Source: Ardenticatenaceae bacterium (lineage in GTDB: Bacteria; Chloroflexota; Anaerolineae; Ardenticatenales; Ardenticatenaceae). Taken from it: a stretch of 46,521 nt of DNA. The stretch is from contig JALSKA010000219.1 in NCBI GenBank assembly GCA_026989095.1, positions 1 to 46,521 of the forward strand, written 5' to 3'. Positions 1 to 10,900 of the stretch are shown here, piece by piece (the first letter of the stretch is position 1; every line of letters begins with the position of its first letter). The position numbers were made by a program, and so were the translations under genes. Below the pieces are notes generated by a model, which was not told the origin of the DNA, ran no database searches, and saw only the letters and a program-made list of their open reading frames with translations.

Positions 1-2
1 GC

Positions 3-986
3 ACGGTGGAGGAGTCCTCGCCCTCGGTGCGCCTCCGGGCCAAATTGTTGTTGCGCCACGGGTGGTTCCTCTGGCGCCTGGGCCAATACGCCCGCGCCAG
101 GCGCGTGCTGCGCAAGGGCTTTGCGCTGGCGCGCCGGCAGCAGGACGAGGGCGAGATGGCCTTTGCCCTGGGCGCCCTGGGAATCGTGGCCCACAACACA
201 GGCCAGTACGAGACGGCCCGCCGCCTCTACCGGCAGAGCCTTGCCCTCTTCCGCCGCATTGGGGACGTGTGGAGCACCGTGCGGGTTCTCTCCCGCTGTG
301 GGCTCCTGGCCTACACCTTGGGCGAACTCGAGCAGGCCAAGGTGCTCTTCGAGGAGGCGTCACTTCTGGCTGGCTCCATCGGCGACCTCCGAGGAGAAGC
401 CTTCACCCTCGCCTATTTGGGCCTGGTGGCACGTGAGCTGGGCAATGCCCTGGAAGCGTGCCGGCGGTGTGAGTCGGCCCTGGCGTATTGCCGGGAGGTG
501 GACGATGAGTATGGCATCGCCCTCTGCCTGGCCTACTTGGGACGCGCGCTGGGCGAATCCGGCGCGCACGAGCGCGCCCTCAACGCGCTCCACGAAGCAC
601 TCGACCGGTTCCGGGAACTGGGAGACGGCCACGCCGTGGCCTACACGTTGGGCCAATTGGGCGAAGTCTGCCGGCTCCGGGGCGACCACGCGGCCGCCCG
701 CCAGTGGCACCGGGAGAGCCTGGCCGCCTACCGGGAACTGAACAGCTACGGCGGCATGGCCGAAGCCCTCGGCCACCTGGCCTACTTGGCCTTCCGACAG
801 GGCGACGACGACAGGGCACGGCAGCTTTTCCAACAGTGCTTGGAGTTGGTTGCCGACGAGGAGCACCGCGTCGCCCTCTTCACCAGGCGCTGGGGAGAGG
901 CCATGCGCGCCGTGGGCTGTGAGGTTGGAGAAAGGGGCGACGGAAAACGAACCCCTTCGGCCGCCGTGCGCGTCCGTTCGCCGTAA
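3..986 (+). CDS. TPR-repeat protein, 5' end cut by window
   Basis: The frame is open from the first bases of the window, so this is the C-terminal part of a longer protein. About 325 residues are visible. They are almost entirely tandem 40-residue helical hairpins of the tetratricopeptide type: seven or so units with the G-x-Y/h-x-x-A-x-x-h spacing, for example GQYARARRVLRKG and GQYETARRLYRQSL. Such arrays are protein-protein interaction scaffolds. In Chloroflexota and Actinobacteria they often form the C-terminal half of large AfsR/LuxR-type ATPase regulators, but no ATPase or DNA-binding part is visible here, so that role is only a possibility. The last 30 residues are a basic, disordered tail. 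A promoter for the next operon follows the stop codon. Confidence 0.75.
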   Translation, partial: TVEESSPSVRLRAKLLLRHGWFLWRLGQYARARRVLRKGFALARRQQDEGEMAFALGALGIVAHNTGQYETARRLYRQSLALFRRIGDVWSTVRVLSRCGLLAYTLGELEQAKVLFEEASLLAGSIGDLRGEAFTLAYLGLVARELGNALEACRRCESALAYCREVDDEYGIALCLAYLGRALGESGAHERALNALHEALDRFRELGDGHAVAYTLGQLGEVCRLRGDHAAARQWHRESLAAYRELNSYGGMAEALGHLAYLAFRQGDDDRARQLFQQCLELVADEEHRVALFTRRWGEAMRAVGCEVGERGDGKRTPSAAVRVRSP

Positions 987-1038
987 CGAGCCCTATCCCT
1001 GGCACCGCGTCCCGCTCGCCGACCCCTCGCTTTCGCGT

Positions 1039-1067
1039 TTGCTCTTCGGGGTACTTTGCAGTACTAT
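1039..1067 (+). promoter_or_regulatory. Promoter before the CpXC-his operon
   Basis: TTGCTC, a 17-base spacer and TACTAT lie about 55 bases upstream of the CpXC gene start. Seen in the sequence; the -35 box is weak. Because the CpXC gene overlaps hisB and the his genes are close-packed, this is the only promoter I can see for the whole his cluster. Confidence 0.5.
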
Positions 1068-1120
1068 TACCCAACCGAACCCACCCTCAGCCCGTTCAGA
1101 CTGCCGAAAGGAGCTCCTCG

Positions 1121-2460
1121 ATGAGCGCATTTTCGTCCCAAGCCCAAATCACGTGTCCCCAGTGTGGCACTTCGTTCGAGGCTCACCTGTACAGCGTTGT
1201 GGACGCCCAACGGCACCCCCACCTCAAGGACCTGTTGCTGAGGGGCCGGCTTAACCTGGTCGTCTGCCCCTCGTGTGGGGCCCAAGGGGCCCTCATGGTG
1301 CCCCTGGCCTACCACGATCCCGACAAGGAGCTGCTGATCGTCTTCGTCCCCTCGGAGCTCAACCTGCCCATGGAAGAAGAGGAGAAGCTCGTCGGCAAGC
1401 TCACCGCCTCGGTCATGGAGAACGTGCCTCCCGAGGCCCGCAAGGGCTATTTCCTCAATCCCAAGCGCGTGATGACCTTCGAGGGGCTGGTGGAGGCCAT
1501 CTTGGAGGCCGAGGGCATCGACCGTGAGGCCCTCCAGGAGGCCGTCCGGCGCCAGGGGGAGCGCATCCAACTCCTCCTCCAGATGCTGGAGGCCGTGGAG
1601 GACGATGAGGCCCTGGCCTCGCTGGTGGAGGAACACCGTGACCACGTGGACGCCCAGTTCTTGGCCCTCCTGGTGGGCATGGTCGAGGCGGCCGAGGAGC
1701 ATCAGGACAAGCGCACCGTACAGCGGCTCCAGCGCCTGCGCCAGCGGCTCATCGAGCTGGCCGGCATACCGCCCGAGGCGTTCCCCAGGGCGGCCCACGA
1801 GGCCATGTACGCCGACCTGCTGCGCCTGCTCCGCCAGACCCAGCCGGCCCACCTGCAAGCCGTGGTGAGCCAATATCGCTCGTTCCTGGACTACGGCTTC
1901 TTCCTCTACATGGCCGAGCAGATTGAGGCCAGCGAGGACCAGGAGGAGCGGAAGGAGCTGGAGGTCCTGCGCGATGCTCTGGTGGAACTCACCGAGCGCG
2001 TGGACCAGGACGCCCGTGAGGCCGTGGAGCGGGCCTCGAAGCTGCTCAACGACATCCTGCGCGCCCCCGACATGGACGCCGCCATTGCCCAGCACGCCGA
2101 CCAGTTCGACGAGGCCTTTCTCCTGGTGCTCTCGGCCAGCATTGAGTCGGCCTCGGAACAGAACCGCCCCGATGTCGTGGAGGTGCTCCAGCGCGTCTAC
2201 CGGCGCGTCATCGAGGAGGCGGAGAAACGCCTGCGCCCTGAACTCCAGATGGTCAACCGGCTGCTGCGTGCTGAGACGCCCCAGGAGCGGGAGGCACTTC
2301 TCCGGGAGGCGCTGACGACCTTCGATGCCGCCGGCTTCCTGGAGATTCTGGAGACGTTGGCGCTGGACGCTGAAGCCCAAGGGGTCAGCTCTGAGTTCCT
2401 GGCCCGTCTTCACACGATCCTCGACCAGGCCCGGTCGGTTCACGACGCCCTGCGCGCCCA

Positions 2461-2464
<4 letters not shown>
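1121..2464 (+). CDS. CpXC domain protein
   Basis: A 447-residue protein that begins with a CpXC-type zinc ribbon. The two pairs CPQC (about residue 12) and CPSC (about residue 49) frame a conserved segment ending around residue 130. The rest is a long, acidic, mostly helical region with repeated heptad-like Glu/Leu/Arg stretches and no motif I recognise. The CpXC domain has no established function; the cysteines suggest zinc binding. A good ribosome-binding site (GAAAGGAG) precedes the ATG. The stop overlaps the hisB start (ATGA), so the two genes are translationally coupled, which is odd for an uncharacterised protein and a biosynthetic enzyme. It is probably cytoplasmic, with no signal peptide or membrane segment. 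Confidence 0.8.
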
Positions 2465-3078
<614 letters not shown>

Positions 3079-3123
3079 GACAAGGAGCACCGGCCCAGCG
3101 CCCACCGCGATCAGGAGAGGGAA

Positions 3124-3771
3124 ATGGAAGAACGTGCGGTCTACAGCGCCCGCTACTTCCGGCGCCATTACGGTTCGCCCGTGTACCGCTTCTACTTGCG
3201 CATGAGGAATGCGTGCGTCTACCGGGCCGTGTGTGCCTATCAGCCGTCGGGGCGTATGTTGGAGATTGGCTTTGGCGACGGGAATTTGATCCGCGCCTTT
3301 TCCCGCCGCTTCGAGTGCTATGGCGTGGACATCTCCCCGGCCGCCCTGGAGGCCATACGCCGGCGGATGGGGACGGTGGACACGGAGCGCTTCCGGCTCT
3401 GCGACGTGGAGCAGGAGCCCGTCCCCTTTGCCGTCCGCTTCGACGTGGTGTGTGCCATGAACGTCCTGGAGCATTTCGTCAAGCCGCGCCTCGTGCTGGA
3501 GCGCGTCCACAGGGCACTGCGGCCCGGGGGCATTCTGGCCCTCTACCTGCCCACCCAGTCGAACCGCCTCTCGCGGTGGCTCTACCGCCGGTTCTACGAC
3601 GTGGACGAACACGTCTACCGGCCCTCTGTTTCCGACGTGCGGGCCCTGTTGTCCTCCTTGGGGTTTCGGGCGCGCTGCGAGCTGGCCGCCCACTTCTTCC
3701 CCCTCTTCATCTCCCTGGAAGAGGTCATGCGGGCTACGAACCTGTACTTCGGCATCTGGCAGCGGGGGTGA
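3124..3771 (+). CDS. Class I SAM-dependent methyltransferase
   Basis: A 215-residue protein with the Rossmann-type methyltransferase core. Motif I, MLEIGFGDG, lies near residue 42; the acidic residue that binds the SAM ribose is in YGVDIS near residue 64; NVLEHF is near residue 105; and the post-IV segment LRPGG is near residue 128. It fits the Methyltransf_11 group, whose substrates range from quinones to lipids and sugars; the substrate here cannot be read from sequence. An AGGAGAGG-like ribosome-binding site precedes the start. It sits inside the his operon, three bases ahead of hisH, so it is co-expressed with histidine enzymes without an obvious pathway link. Confidence 0.85.
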   Translation: MEERAVYSARYFRRHYGSPVYRFYLRMRNACVYRAVCAYQPSGRMLEIGFGDGNLIRAFSRRFECYGVDISPAALEAIRRRMGTVDTERFRLCDVEQEPVPFAVRFDVVCAMNVLEHFVKPRLVLERVHRALRPGGILALYLPTQSNRLSRWLYRRFYDVDEHVYRPSVSDVRALLSSLGFRARCELAAHFFPLFISLEEVMRATNLYFGIWQRG

Positions 3772-3774
3772 GCC

Positions 3775-4377
3775 ATGTCGGTGGTCATCGTGGATTACGG
3801 GGCCGGCAACTTGCGCAGCGTCCAGAAGGCCTTCGAGGCCGTGGGGGCCGAGGTGACGGTGACCGGAGACCCCCTCACTGTGCGCCGGGCCGACAAGCTG
3901 GTCCTGCCGGGCGTCGGGGCCTTTGGCGAGGCCATGGCGCGGCTGCGGGCCATGGGCTTGGTCGAGCCCCTGCGTGAAGCAGTGGAACGCGGCACGCCCC
4001 TGTTGGGCATTTGCCTGGGGCTCCAGTTGCTCTTCGAGGAGAGCGAGGAGCTGGGCCGCCACCGGGGGCTGGGCATCTTCCCCGGCCGGGTGGAGCGCTT
4101 CCGCGTGGACCTCAAGGTGCCCCACATCGGCTGGAACCAAGTGCGCGTTGTCCGCCGCCACCCGCTGGTTGAGGGGTTTCTCCCAGGCCAGTACGCCTAT
4201 TTCGTCCACTCCTACTACGTGCGGCCGGCCGACGAGGAGATCGTCTTGGCCGTCACCGAGTACGGCGTCGAGTTCCCCTGCATCTGTGGCCGCGATCACG
4301 TGATGGGCATCCAGTTCCACCCCGAGAAGAGCCAGGAAGTGGGGCTCCACCTGTTGCGCAACTTCGTGAACGTGTGA
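3775..4377 (+). CDS. hisH: Imidazole glycerol phosphate synthase, glutaminase subunit
   Basis: HisH is the class I glutamine amidotransferase that releases ammonia and channels it to HisF. The 200-residue length is normal. The nucleophile cysteine is in GICLGLQLLFEES (near residue 80). The catalytic His-Glu pair is in QFHPEKSQ (near residue 182). The N-terminal VIVDYGAGNLRSV is the usual family start. The gene begins three bases after the methyltransferase stop and is followed closely by hisA. Its partner HisF is encoded two genes downstream. Confidence 0.97.
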   Translation: MSVVIVDYGAGNLRSVQKAFEAVGAEVTVTGDPLTVRRADKLVLPGVGAFGEAMARLRAMGLVEPLREAVERGTPLLGICLGLQLLFEESEELGRHRGLGIFPGRVERFRVDLKVPHIGWNQVRVVRRHPLVEGFLPGQYAYFVHSYYVRPADEEIVLAVTEYGVEFPCICGRDHVMGIQFHPEKSQEVGLHLLRNFVNV

Positions 4378-4385
4378 GGTGACCG

Positions 4386-5171
4386 GTGACGCCCAAAGTC
4401 TTTCCACCCGAGGAGTTTTCCATCGCCGTCTTCCCCGCCGTGGACCTGCGCCGGGGGCGGTGCGTGCGCCTGGTGCGCGGTGATCCGCGGGCCGAGACGG
4501 TCTACGGTGACGACCCGGTGGCCGTGGCCGAGCGTTGGGCGGCCGAGGGAGCCGAGTGGCTCCACGTGGTCAACTTGGACGGCGCCTTCGGGGAGGATTC
4601 GCCCAACCCCAAGGCCGTGCAGGCCATTGTGCGGGCCGTGACTGTGCCCGTCCAGTTCGGCGGCGGCCTGCGCACCTTGGCCGACGTCGAGCAGGCCCTG
4701 TCGTGGGGTGTGGCCCGGGTGGTGCTGGGCACCGTGGCCGTGACCAACCCCGACCTGGTGCGCCACGCCGTGGAGCGCTTCGGGGCCGAACGCATCGTCG
4801 TGGCCGTGGACGCCCGTGACACCAGGGTGGTGACCCACGGCTGGCAGGCCGAGGCCGAGCTGGACATCTTCACCCTGGCAGAGCGCGTGAAACAGCTCGG
4901 CGTGGAGCGCCTGCTCTACACGGACGTAACGCGCGACGGCACCCTCAGCGGCCCCAACATCGCCCGCACGGGCGAGCTGGCCCACCGCAGCGGGCTGCGC
5001 GTGATCGCCAGCGGCGGCGTGCGCTCCCTGGACGACATCGTGCAGGTGCGCTGGCTGGCCGGCTACGGGGTGGAGGGCGTGGTGGTGGGCCAGGCCCTCT
5101 ACAAGGGGCTGGTCTCCCTCGCCGAGGCCGTCCGCGCGGCGCGGGCAGAGCCGGAGACCGACACGCCATAG
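4386..5171 (+). CDS. hisA: ProFAR isomerase (HisA)
   Basis: HisA is the (beta/alpha)8 isomerase that converts ProFAR to PRFAR. The frame has 261 residues with the first catalytic Asp in [14 protein letters not shown] (near residue 20) and the second in [13 protein letters not shown] (near residue 180). Phosphate-binding elements QFGGGLR and IASGGVRS are present. The start used is GTG at 4386, with a GAGGTGA ribosome-binding site overlapping the hisH stop. This gives about 15 extra N-terminal residues compared with most HisA proteins. It is followed 17 bases later by hisF, its paralogue. Confidence 0.95.
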   Translation: MTPKVFPPEEFSIAVFPAVDLRRGRCVRLVRGDPRAETVYGDDPVAVAERWAAEGAEWLHVVNLDGAFGEDSPNPKAVQAIVRAVTVPVQFGGGLRTLADVEQALSWGVARVVLGTVAVTNPDLVRHAVERFGAERIVVAVDARDTRVVTHGWQAEAELDIFTLAERVKQLGVERLLYTDVTRDGTLSGPNIARTGELAHRSGLRVIASGGVRSLDDIVQVRWLAGYGVEGVVVGQALYKGLVSLAEAVRAARAEPETDTP

Positions 5172-5188
5172 CAAAGGGGACACGGACA

Positions 5189-5947
5189 GTGCTGGCCAAG
5201 CGCATCATTCCCTGTTTGGACGTGAAGGACGGCCGCGTGGTCAAGGGGGTCAACTTCGTGAACCTGCGTGACGCGGGCGACCCCGTGGAGCAAGCTCGCG
5301 TCTACGACCGCGAGCGGGCCGACGAGCTCGTCTTCCTCGACATCTCGGCCACCCACGAGGGGCGCGCGATCATGCGCGACGTGGTCCGCCGGGTGGCCGA
5401 CACGGTCTTCATCCCCTTCACCGTAGGTGGCGGCATCCGCACAGTCGAGGACATGCGCGCCATCCTCCAGGCCGGCGCCGACAAGGTCTCCATCAACAGC
5501 GCCGCCGTGCGCCACCCCGAGCTGATTTCCGAGGGGGCCGAGCGCTTCGGCAGCCAGTGCATCGTGGTGGCCATCGACGCCCGCCGCCGGCCCGAGGGCT
5601 GGTGGGAGGTGGTCATCAGCGGCGGGCGCATCCCCACGGGCAAGGATGCGGTCGAGTGGGCCGTGGAGGCCGAGCGGCGCGGGGCTGGCGAGATCCTGCT
5701 CACCAGCATGGACGCCGACGGCACCCAGGCCGGTTACGACATTCCCCTGACCCGAGCAGTCAGCCAAGCCGTCGCCATCCCCGTGATCGCCAGCGGGGGT
5801 GCCGGTGCCCCCGAGCACTTCTACCGCGTGCTCACCGAGGGGGGCGCGGACGCGGCCTTGGCCGCCTCCCTCTTCCACTACCGCCTGTTGAGCATTGCCG
5901 AGCTCAAGAGCTACTTGCGGGAACGCGGCCTGCCCGTGAGACCTTGA
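5189..5947 (+). CDS. hisF: Imidazole glycerol phosphate synthase, cyclase subunit
   Basis: HisF is the (beta/alpha)8 cyclase that forms imidazole glycerol phosphate and AICAR from PRFAR and ammonia supplied by HisH. The 252-residue length is standard. The catalytic Asp11 is in [15 protein letters not shown] and the second catalytic Asp is in VVAIDARR near residue 130. [10 protein letters not shown] and [11 protein letters not shown] bind the two phosphates. The start is GTG. It shares the barrel fold and spacing with hisA just upstream, the classic duplication, and hisI follows after 19 bases. Confidence 0.97.
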   Translation: MLAKRIIPCLDVKDGRVVKGVNFVNLRDAGDPVEQARVYDRERADELVFLDISATHEGRAIMRDVVRRVADTVFIPFTVGGGIRTVEDMRAILQAGADKVSINSAAVRHPELISEGAERFGSQCIVVAIDARRRPEGWWEVVISGGRIPTGKDAVEWAVEAERRGAGEILLTSMDADGTQAGYDIPLTRAVSQAVAIPVIASGGAGAPEHFYRVLTEGGADAALAASLFHYRLLSIAELKSYLRERGLPVRP

Positions 5948-5966
5948 CGGGGACGAGGAGAGGCCA

Positions 5967-6305
5967 ATGGGAGCCTTTCGGGAGCAAGGTCTTCGCCTCG
6001 ACGAGTTGCGCTGGGACGCGCGGGGACTCATCCCCGTCGTCGTACAGGACGTGGCCGACGGCGCCGTGCTCATGCTCGCCTATGCCAACCGGGAGGCGCT
6101 GGAGCGCACCTTGGAGACCGGCCTGGCCCATTTCTGGAGCCGCAGCCGCCGGCGCCTCTGGCAGAAGGGGGAGAGCAGCGGCCACGTGCTCCACGTCGAG
6201 GAGATACGCTACGACTGTGACGGCGATGCCCTTCTCTACCGCGTGCGGCCCCGCGGGCCAACGTGCCACACGGGCGAACGGAGCTGTTTCTTCCGGCGCC
6301 TGTGA
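5967..6305 (+). CDS. hisI: Phosphoribosyl-AMP cyclohydrolase
   Basis: HisI opens the purine ring of phosphoribosyl-AMP. The 112 residues hold only the cyclohydrolase; the pyrophosphohydrolase (HisE) half found in many HisIE fusions is missing, so that step must be encoded elsewhere. Family motifs are [18 protein letters not shown] (near residue 53), [12 protein letters not shown] (near residue 77) and [13 protein letters not shown] at the C-terminus, which carries the zinc cysteines. A GAGGAGAGG ribosome-binding site precedes the ATG. It is the last gene of the his cluster; hflX has its own promoter just downstream. Confidence 0.96.
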   Translation: MGAFREQGLRLDELRWDARGLIPVVVQDVADGAVLMLAYANREALERTLETGLAHFWSRSRRRLWQKGESSGHVLHVEEIRYDCDGDALLYRVRPRGPTCHTGERSCFFRRL

Positions 6306-6338
6306 GCCGCCGGGACGGGCCGTCGGCACGCGCCCCCC

Positions 6339-6368
6339 TTGACGGCCCTCACCTCTTCGGGGTATACT
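6339..6368 (+). promoter_or_regulatory. Promoter for hflX
   Basis: TTGACG and TATACT are separated by 18 bases, a near-consensus sigma-70 type promoter. The -10 box ends 47 bases before the hflX start. The spacer shares the 12-mer CTCTTCGGGGTA with the promoter region before the CpXC gene. Confidence 0.75.
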
Positions 6369-6415
6369 GCTGATGAGCAGCATGACTCGCGAGCGAAAAG
6401 CCGGTTCGAGCGCCG

Positions 6416-7747
6416 ATGAGCAGACAACCCCATACCCTCTCCAACCAACCCGAGCGCGCCTTCCTGGTGGGCGTGGAACGCAAGGGCAGCCGGAGCCTCT
6501 GGACGGTCCACGATTCGCTGGAGGAGCTGGCCCAACTGGCCCGCACGGCCGGCCTTGACGTCGTGGGGTCCACCTACCAGCGCCTCGACCACCCCAACCC
6601 AGCCACCTACATCGGCAAGGGCAAGGTGGAAGAGGTGAAGGCGGCCGTGGCAGCTCTGGGCGCCCAGACGGTCATCTTCGACGACGAGCTCTCGCCGGCC
6701 CAGCAGCGCAACTTGGAGCGGGCCTTGGGCGAGGACGTGAAGGTGTTGGACCGCACGGCCCTCATCCTGGACATCTTCGCCCAGCACGCCCGCACGCGCG
6801 AGGGGCAATTGCAGGTGGAGCTGGCCCAGTACGAGTACCGCCTGCCACGCCTGACCCGCATGTGGACCCACTTGGCCCGCCAGGCCGGTGGCCGCGCCGG
6901 TGGCGCGACGGGCGGCGTGGGCCTGCGTGGCCCCGGCGAAACCCAGCTCGAAGTGGACCGGCGTGAAATCCGCCGACGCATTGCCCACCTCAAGCGCGAG
7001 CTGGAGGAGGTGCGCACCCACCGGGAGCAGTACCGCCGCAAGCGCCGGCAGGCCGGCCTCCCTGTCGTCTCCCTCGTGGGGTACACCAACGCCGGCAAGA
7101 GCACCCTGCTCAACGCCCTCGCCCGTGCCGATGTCGTGGCCGAGGACAAGCTCTTCGCCACCCTGGACCCCACAACTCGTCGCGTGCGCCTGCCCGAGGG
7201 GCGCGAGATCCTCCTGACCGACACCGTGGGGTTCATCCAGAAACTCCCCCCGGATCTAGTGGCCGCCTTCCGCGCCACCCTGGAGGAAATCCACGAGGCA
7301 ACCCTCCTGATTCACGTGGTGGACATCTCCCACCCCATGGCCGAGGCCCAGATGGAGGCCGTGGAGCGCATTCTGGAGGAGTTGGGCGTGAGCCACAAGC
7401 CTGTCATCGTGGCCTGGAACAAGGTGGACCGCGTGGACGATCCCGCCGCCGTGCGCGAGCAGGCGGCCCGCTACGCCGACGTGGTGGTCCTCAGCGCGCT
7501 GACCGGCGAGGGGCTGGACGATTTGCTGGCCCGCATCGAACATGTGTTGAGGGCCCGGCTCGTGCCCGTCGAGGTGGAGCTCCCCTACACGGCCGGCAAC
7601 CTGCTCAGCCTGATTCATGCCCAGGGCACGGTGGAATCGGAACAGTACACCGGAGGTGGCACTCGCGTCCACGCGGCTGTGCCCCCCTGGCTCTTCCCCC
7701 AACTGGAACCCTATTTGGTGCGGCGGAGAACGACTCAACGGAAATAG
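6416..7747 (+). CDS. hflX: Ribosome-associated GTPase HflX
   Basis: HflX binds the 50S subunit and splits stalled ribosomes, notably after heat or antibiotic stress. The 443-residue protein has the N-terminal HflX domain (residues 10-180) with NPATYIGKGKVEE and the glycine-rich GGVGLRGPGETQLEVDRR segment, a coiled stretch, then the G domain: G1 GYTNAGKST (near residue 222), G3 DTVGF (near 269) and G4 NKVD (near 340). The C-terminal domain is short. The ribosome-binding site is weak. An upstream promoter makes it independent of the his operon. Confidence 0.96.
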   Translation: MSRQPHTLSNQPERAFLVGVERKGSRSLWTVHDSLEELAQLARTAGLDVVGSTYQRLDHPNPATYIGKGKVEEVKAAVAALGAQTVIFDDELSPAQQRNLERALGEDVKVLDRTALILDIFAQHARTREGQLQVELAQYEYRLPRLTRMWTHLARQAGGRAGGATGGVGLRGPGETQLEVDRREIRRRIAHLKRELEEVRTHREQYRRKRRQAGLPVVSLVGYTNAGKSTLLNALARADVVAEDKLFATLDPTTRRVRLPEGREILLTDTVGFIQKLPPDLVAAFRATLEEIHEATLLIHVVDISHPMAEAQMEAVERILEELGVSHKPVIVAWNKVDRVDDPAAVREQAARYADVVVLSALTGEGLDDLLARIEHVLRARLVPVEVELPYTAGNLLSLIHAQGTVESEQYTGGGTRVHAAVPPWLFPQLEPYLVRRRTTQRK

Positions 7748-7939
7748 CCCGGCTCCCTGTGGCGACGTGAACGTACTCGAAAGCGGCACCACGTGTTTGG
7801 CCGTGTCCCTTTTGGCCGTCGAGTGCCAGTCCGCCGGCGACTGTGGGTTGTGGTGAACCCAAACGCCCACGGCGTGAGGACACTGCCGGGCCGACGTGGA
7901 ACCCCGCCTGAGAGATGGTATCCCAACGGGAGGGTAGCC

Positions 7940-10900
7940 ATGCCGCCTGACATCGAAGGTGCTATTTGGCGTCCTTCGCCCAACAAAAACCCCCGCGGCC
8001 GTTTTAAGGTGGACACAGTCGTCCTCCACGCCACGGGCGGCCCCCTGCAACCGTCCCTCAACTGGCTCACCAACCCCAACAGCAAGGTCTCGGCCCACTA
8101 CGTCATCGCCAAGGACGGCACCCTCTACCAGCTCGTGGAGGAGAACATGATGGCGTGGCACGCGGGCCAGTCCAGAATGCCGCCGCCCGACAACCGGGAA
8201 AACGTCAACTGGTTCTCCGTGGGCATCGAGCTGGAGAACGCCAACACCGGGCGCGATCCCTACCCGGAAGCCCAACTGGAGACGCTGGTCCGCCTGCTCA
8301 AGCACCTGGTGACCCGCTACAACGTGCCCCGCCGGAACATAGTCACCCACCGGGAGGTTGCCGTTCCCAAGGGGCGCAAGAGCGATCCCCTGGGCCTGGA
8401 CGTGCAGGCCCTGCTCGACCGGGTGTACGGTAACGTGTCGGCCGAGACGGTGGGCACCCTCGTAGTCAACCGCCCGCTCGTCGGCCTCCACGCCCGCAAC
8501 GACCGCACCTTCACGGAGACCGACTACCGCATCATCGCCGAGGCCCGCATCGAAGCCCTCAAGATGCTGAGCATCACCGACGTGGAGGTGTACCGCCGGT
8601 GCCGGCAGATCAACCCCAACATGGAGTTCATCGTGCGGCTCTACAAACACATGCCGCGCAACGCCAACCCGCCCCGCCCCGATGACGGCCCCGTCTCCCC
8701 CCAGGCGTTCGCGGACGAGTTCCGCGACATCATCAACCGGCTCTACGAGACGTTGGGAGTGGTGAAGTTCGAGATTCACAACGAGCCCAACCACCTCACC
8801 GGCCTGGAGGGATGGGGCCAAGAAGAGCCCTTCGCGCGCGAGTTCACCAGGTGGTACAAGCGGGTTTTCGCCATCCTGAAGGAACGTCACCCCTTTGCCC
8901 TCTTCGGCTTTCCCGGCCTGGCCGTGCCCCACAAGGATCTGGAGTGGCTCGACTGGTGCCGCGAGGCCATTGAGATGAGCGACTGGCTGGGGTGCCACGT
9001 CTACTGGCAGACCCCTCCCCAGGCGCCGGAGACCTACAAGGACGACACGTGGGGCCTGCGCTTCAAACACTATCACACCAAGTTCCCCCACAAGCTCATC
9101 GAGATTACCGAGTACGGCAACTCCAACGGCCAGAGCAACCTGCCCCTCCCCCCCGAGGAGCAGGCCCGCCAGTACGTCTGGTGGCTCAACCACATCCAAC
9201 AGTACCCCTACCTCGGCTCGGCCCACGCCTTCATCGCCACCTCGCCCGACCCCCAGTGGGTGAACGACCTCTTCACGTGGGGCGACGACCGCTCAGGGCG
9301 CCTCTTTCCCGTAGTCCAGGCGGTGGGCACGCAGGTGCGCCGGCCGGCCGTGCCGCCCGAGTGGGGCGTGGTGTGGCGCGGCTTTCGCCCCGCCGAGGGC
9401 ATCACGGTGGGCGAGGCCGTTACCGTGTCGGGCACGGTCACCAACGCCGGCCGCCGGCCGTGGCGCCAGGCTGGCCCGAACCGGGTGATCCTCATCCAGC
9501 GCTGGCTGACGCCCGACGGCCGGCGCGTCGGCGATCCCCTCTACATCCTCCTGCCCCACGACGTGCGCCCTTCCGAGGAGGCGCGCCTGAGCCTGCGGTT
9601 AACGGTGCCCGCCGAGCCCGGCGACTACCGGCTCCGGTATGACATGTACGACGTGGGCGGCCGGCGATACCTGACGAGCGCGGGCGCCGTGCCCCTGGTC
9701 CACCGCGTGCGGGTGCGCCCCCGCGAGCCGGAGCGCCCCCTCCTGCTGGCCCAGTGGGGTGAGGTGGAAGTGCCCGACCGCGTGGAGGCCGGCGGGCGCG
9801 CCTCCATTACCGTCACGGTCAAGAACGCCGGCCGGGCGTCCTGGCGGGCCGGCGGCGAGCCCCTCAAGGGCGTGGTCCACCTGGGCTACCACTGGATCAC
9901 GGCCGACGGCCGCGAGATCGAGGGGCGCACGCGGGGCGTGTTGCCCCGCGATGTGGCCCCCGGCGAAACCGTCACGCTGCGGGGCGTCGAGGTGGTGGCG
10001 CCCGAGGCGCCGGGGGCGTACACGTTGCGCCTCGACATGGTGAGCGAGCTGGTGGCCTGGTTCCGCCAAGTGGGCGGCGAGCCCCTGACGGTGAACGTCA
10101 ACGTGGTGCCGGCCCGGCCGGCCCTGGCCTTCGAGTGGGTGGAGGTGGAGCTGCCCGCCCGCATGAGGGCCGGCGAGACGGTGACCGGCCGCGTGACCGT
10201 GCGCAACGTGGGCCGCGAGACGTGGGTGGCGCGCCGCCCCGACGGCCGCGGCATCGTGCGCCTGGGCTACCACTGGCGCACGCCCGACGGCCAGCCCGTG
10301 GCAGGGTGGGCCGACCTGCGCACGCCCTTGCCCCGCGACGTGGCCCCGGGCCAGCAGGTGACCTTCGAGGCCGTCCGAGTGGCAGCCCCGCCCCGGCCGG
10401 GCGAGTACCGCCTGGAGCTCAACCTGGTCAAGGAAGGCGTCGCGTGGTTCGACGCCCCCCCTGACGGCGCCGGCCGCCTCTTGGTCACCGTTGAGCCCCC
10501 GCCGGCCGAGCCCCGCGAGGCGCGGTACGGCGTCGAGTACGTGGCCCACACCGTGCCGGCCCAGATGCGCGCCGGCCAGAGCTATGTGGTGGCCCTCACG
10601 GTGCGCAACACGGGCACGCAGCCCTGGAGCCCGGAGTGGCCGGCGCCCGTTCACCTGGCTCACCACTGGGTGACTTCGGACGGCCACGTGGCCGGGTGGT
10701 GGGACGCCTTTCGGGTGAAGTTGCCCAAAGCCGTGGCCCCCGGCGAGGCCGTGCGCCTGGAGGGCATTGTCCTGCGCGCGCCGGAGCGGGCCGGGCAGTA
10801 CGTGGTGCGCTGGGACCTGGTGGAGGAGGGGCGTGCCTGGTTCAGCGACTTGGGGGCGCCGGCCTTGGAGGTGCCGGTCACCGTGGTGGCCCGCCCCGAG

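Noticed and set aside
6395-6416. GGTTCGA motif like a tRNA T-loop before hflX
   Set aside because: No flanking T-stem, anticodon arm or acceptor stem can be built around it.
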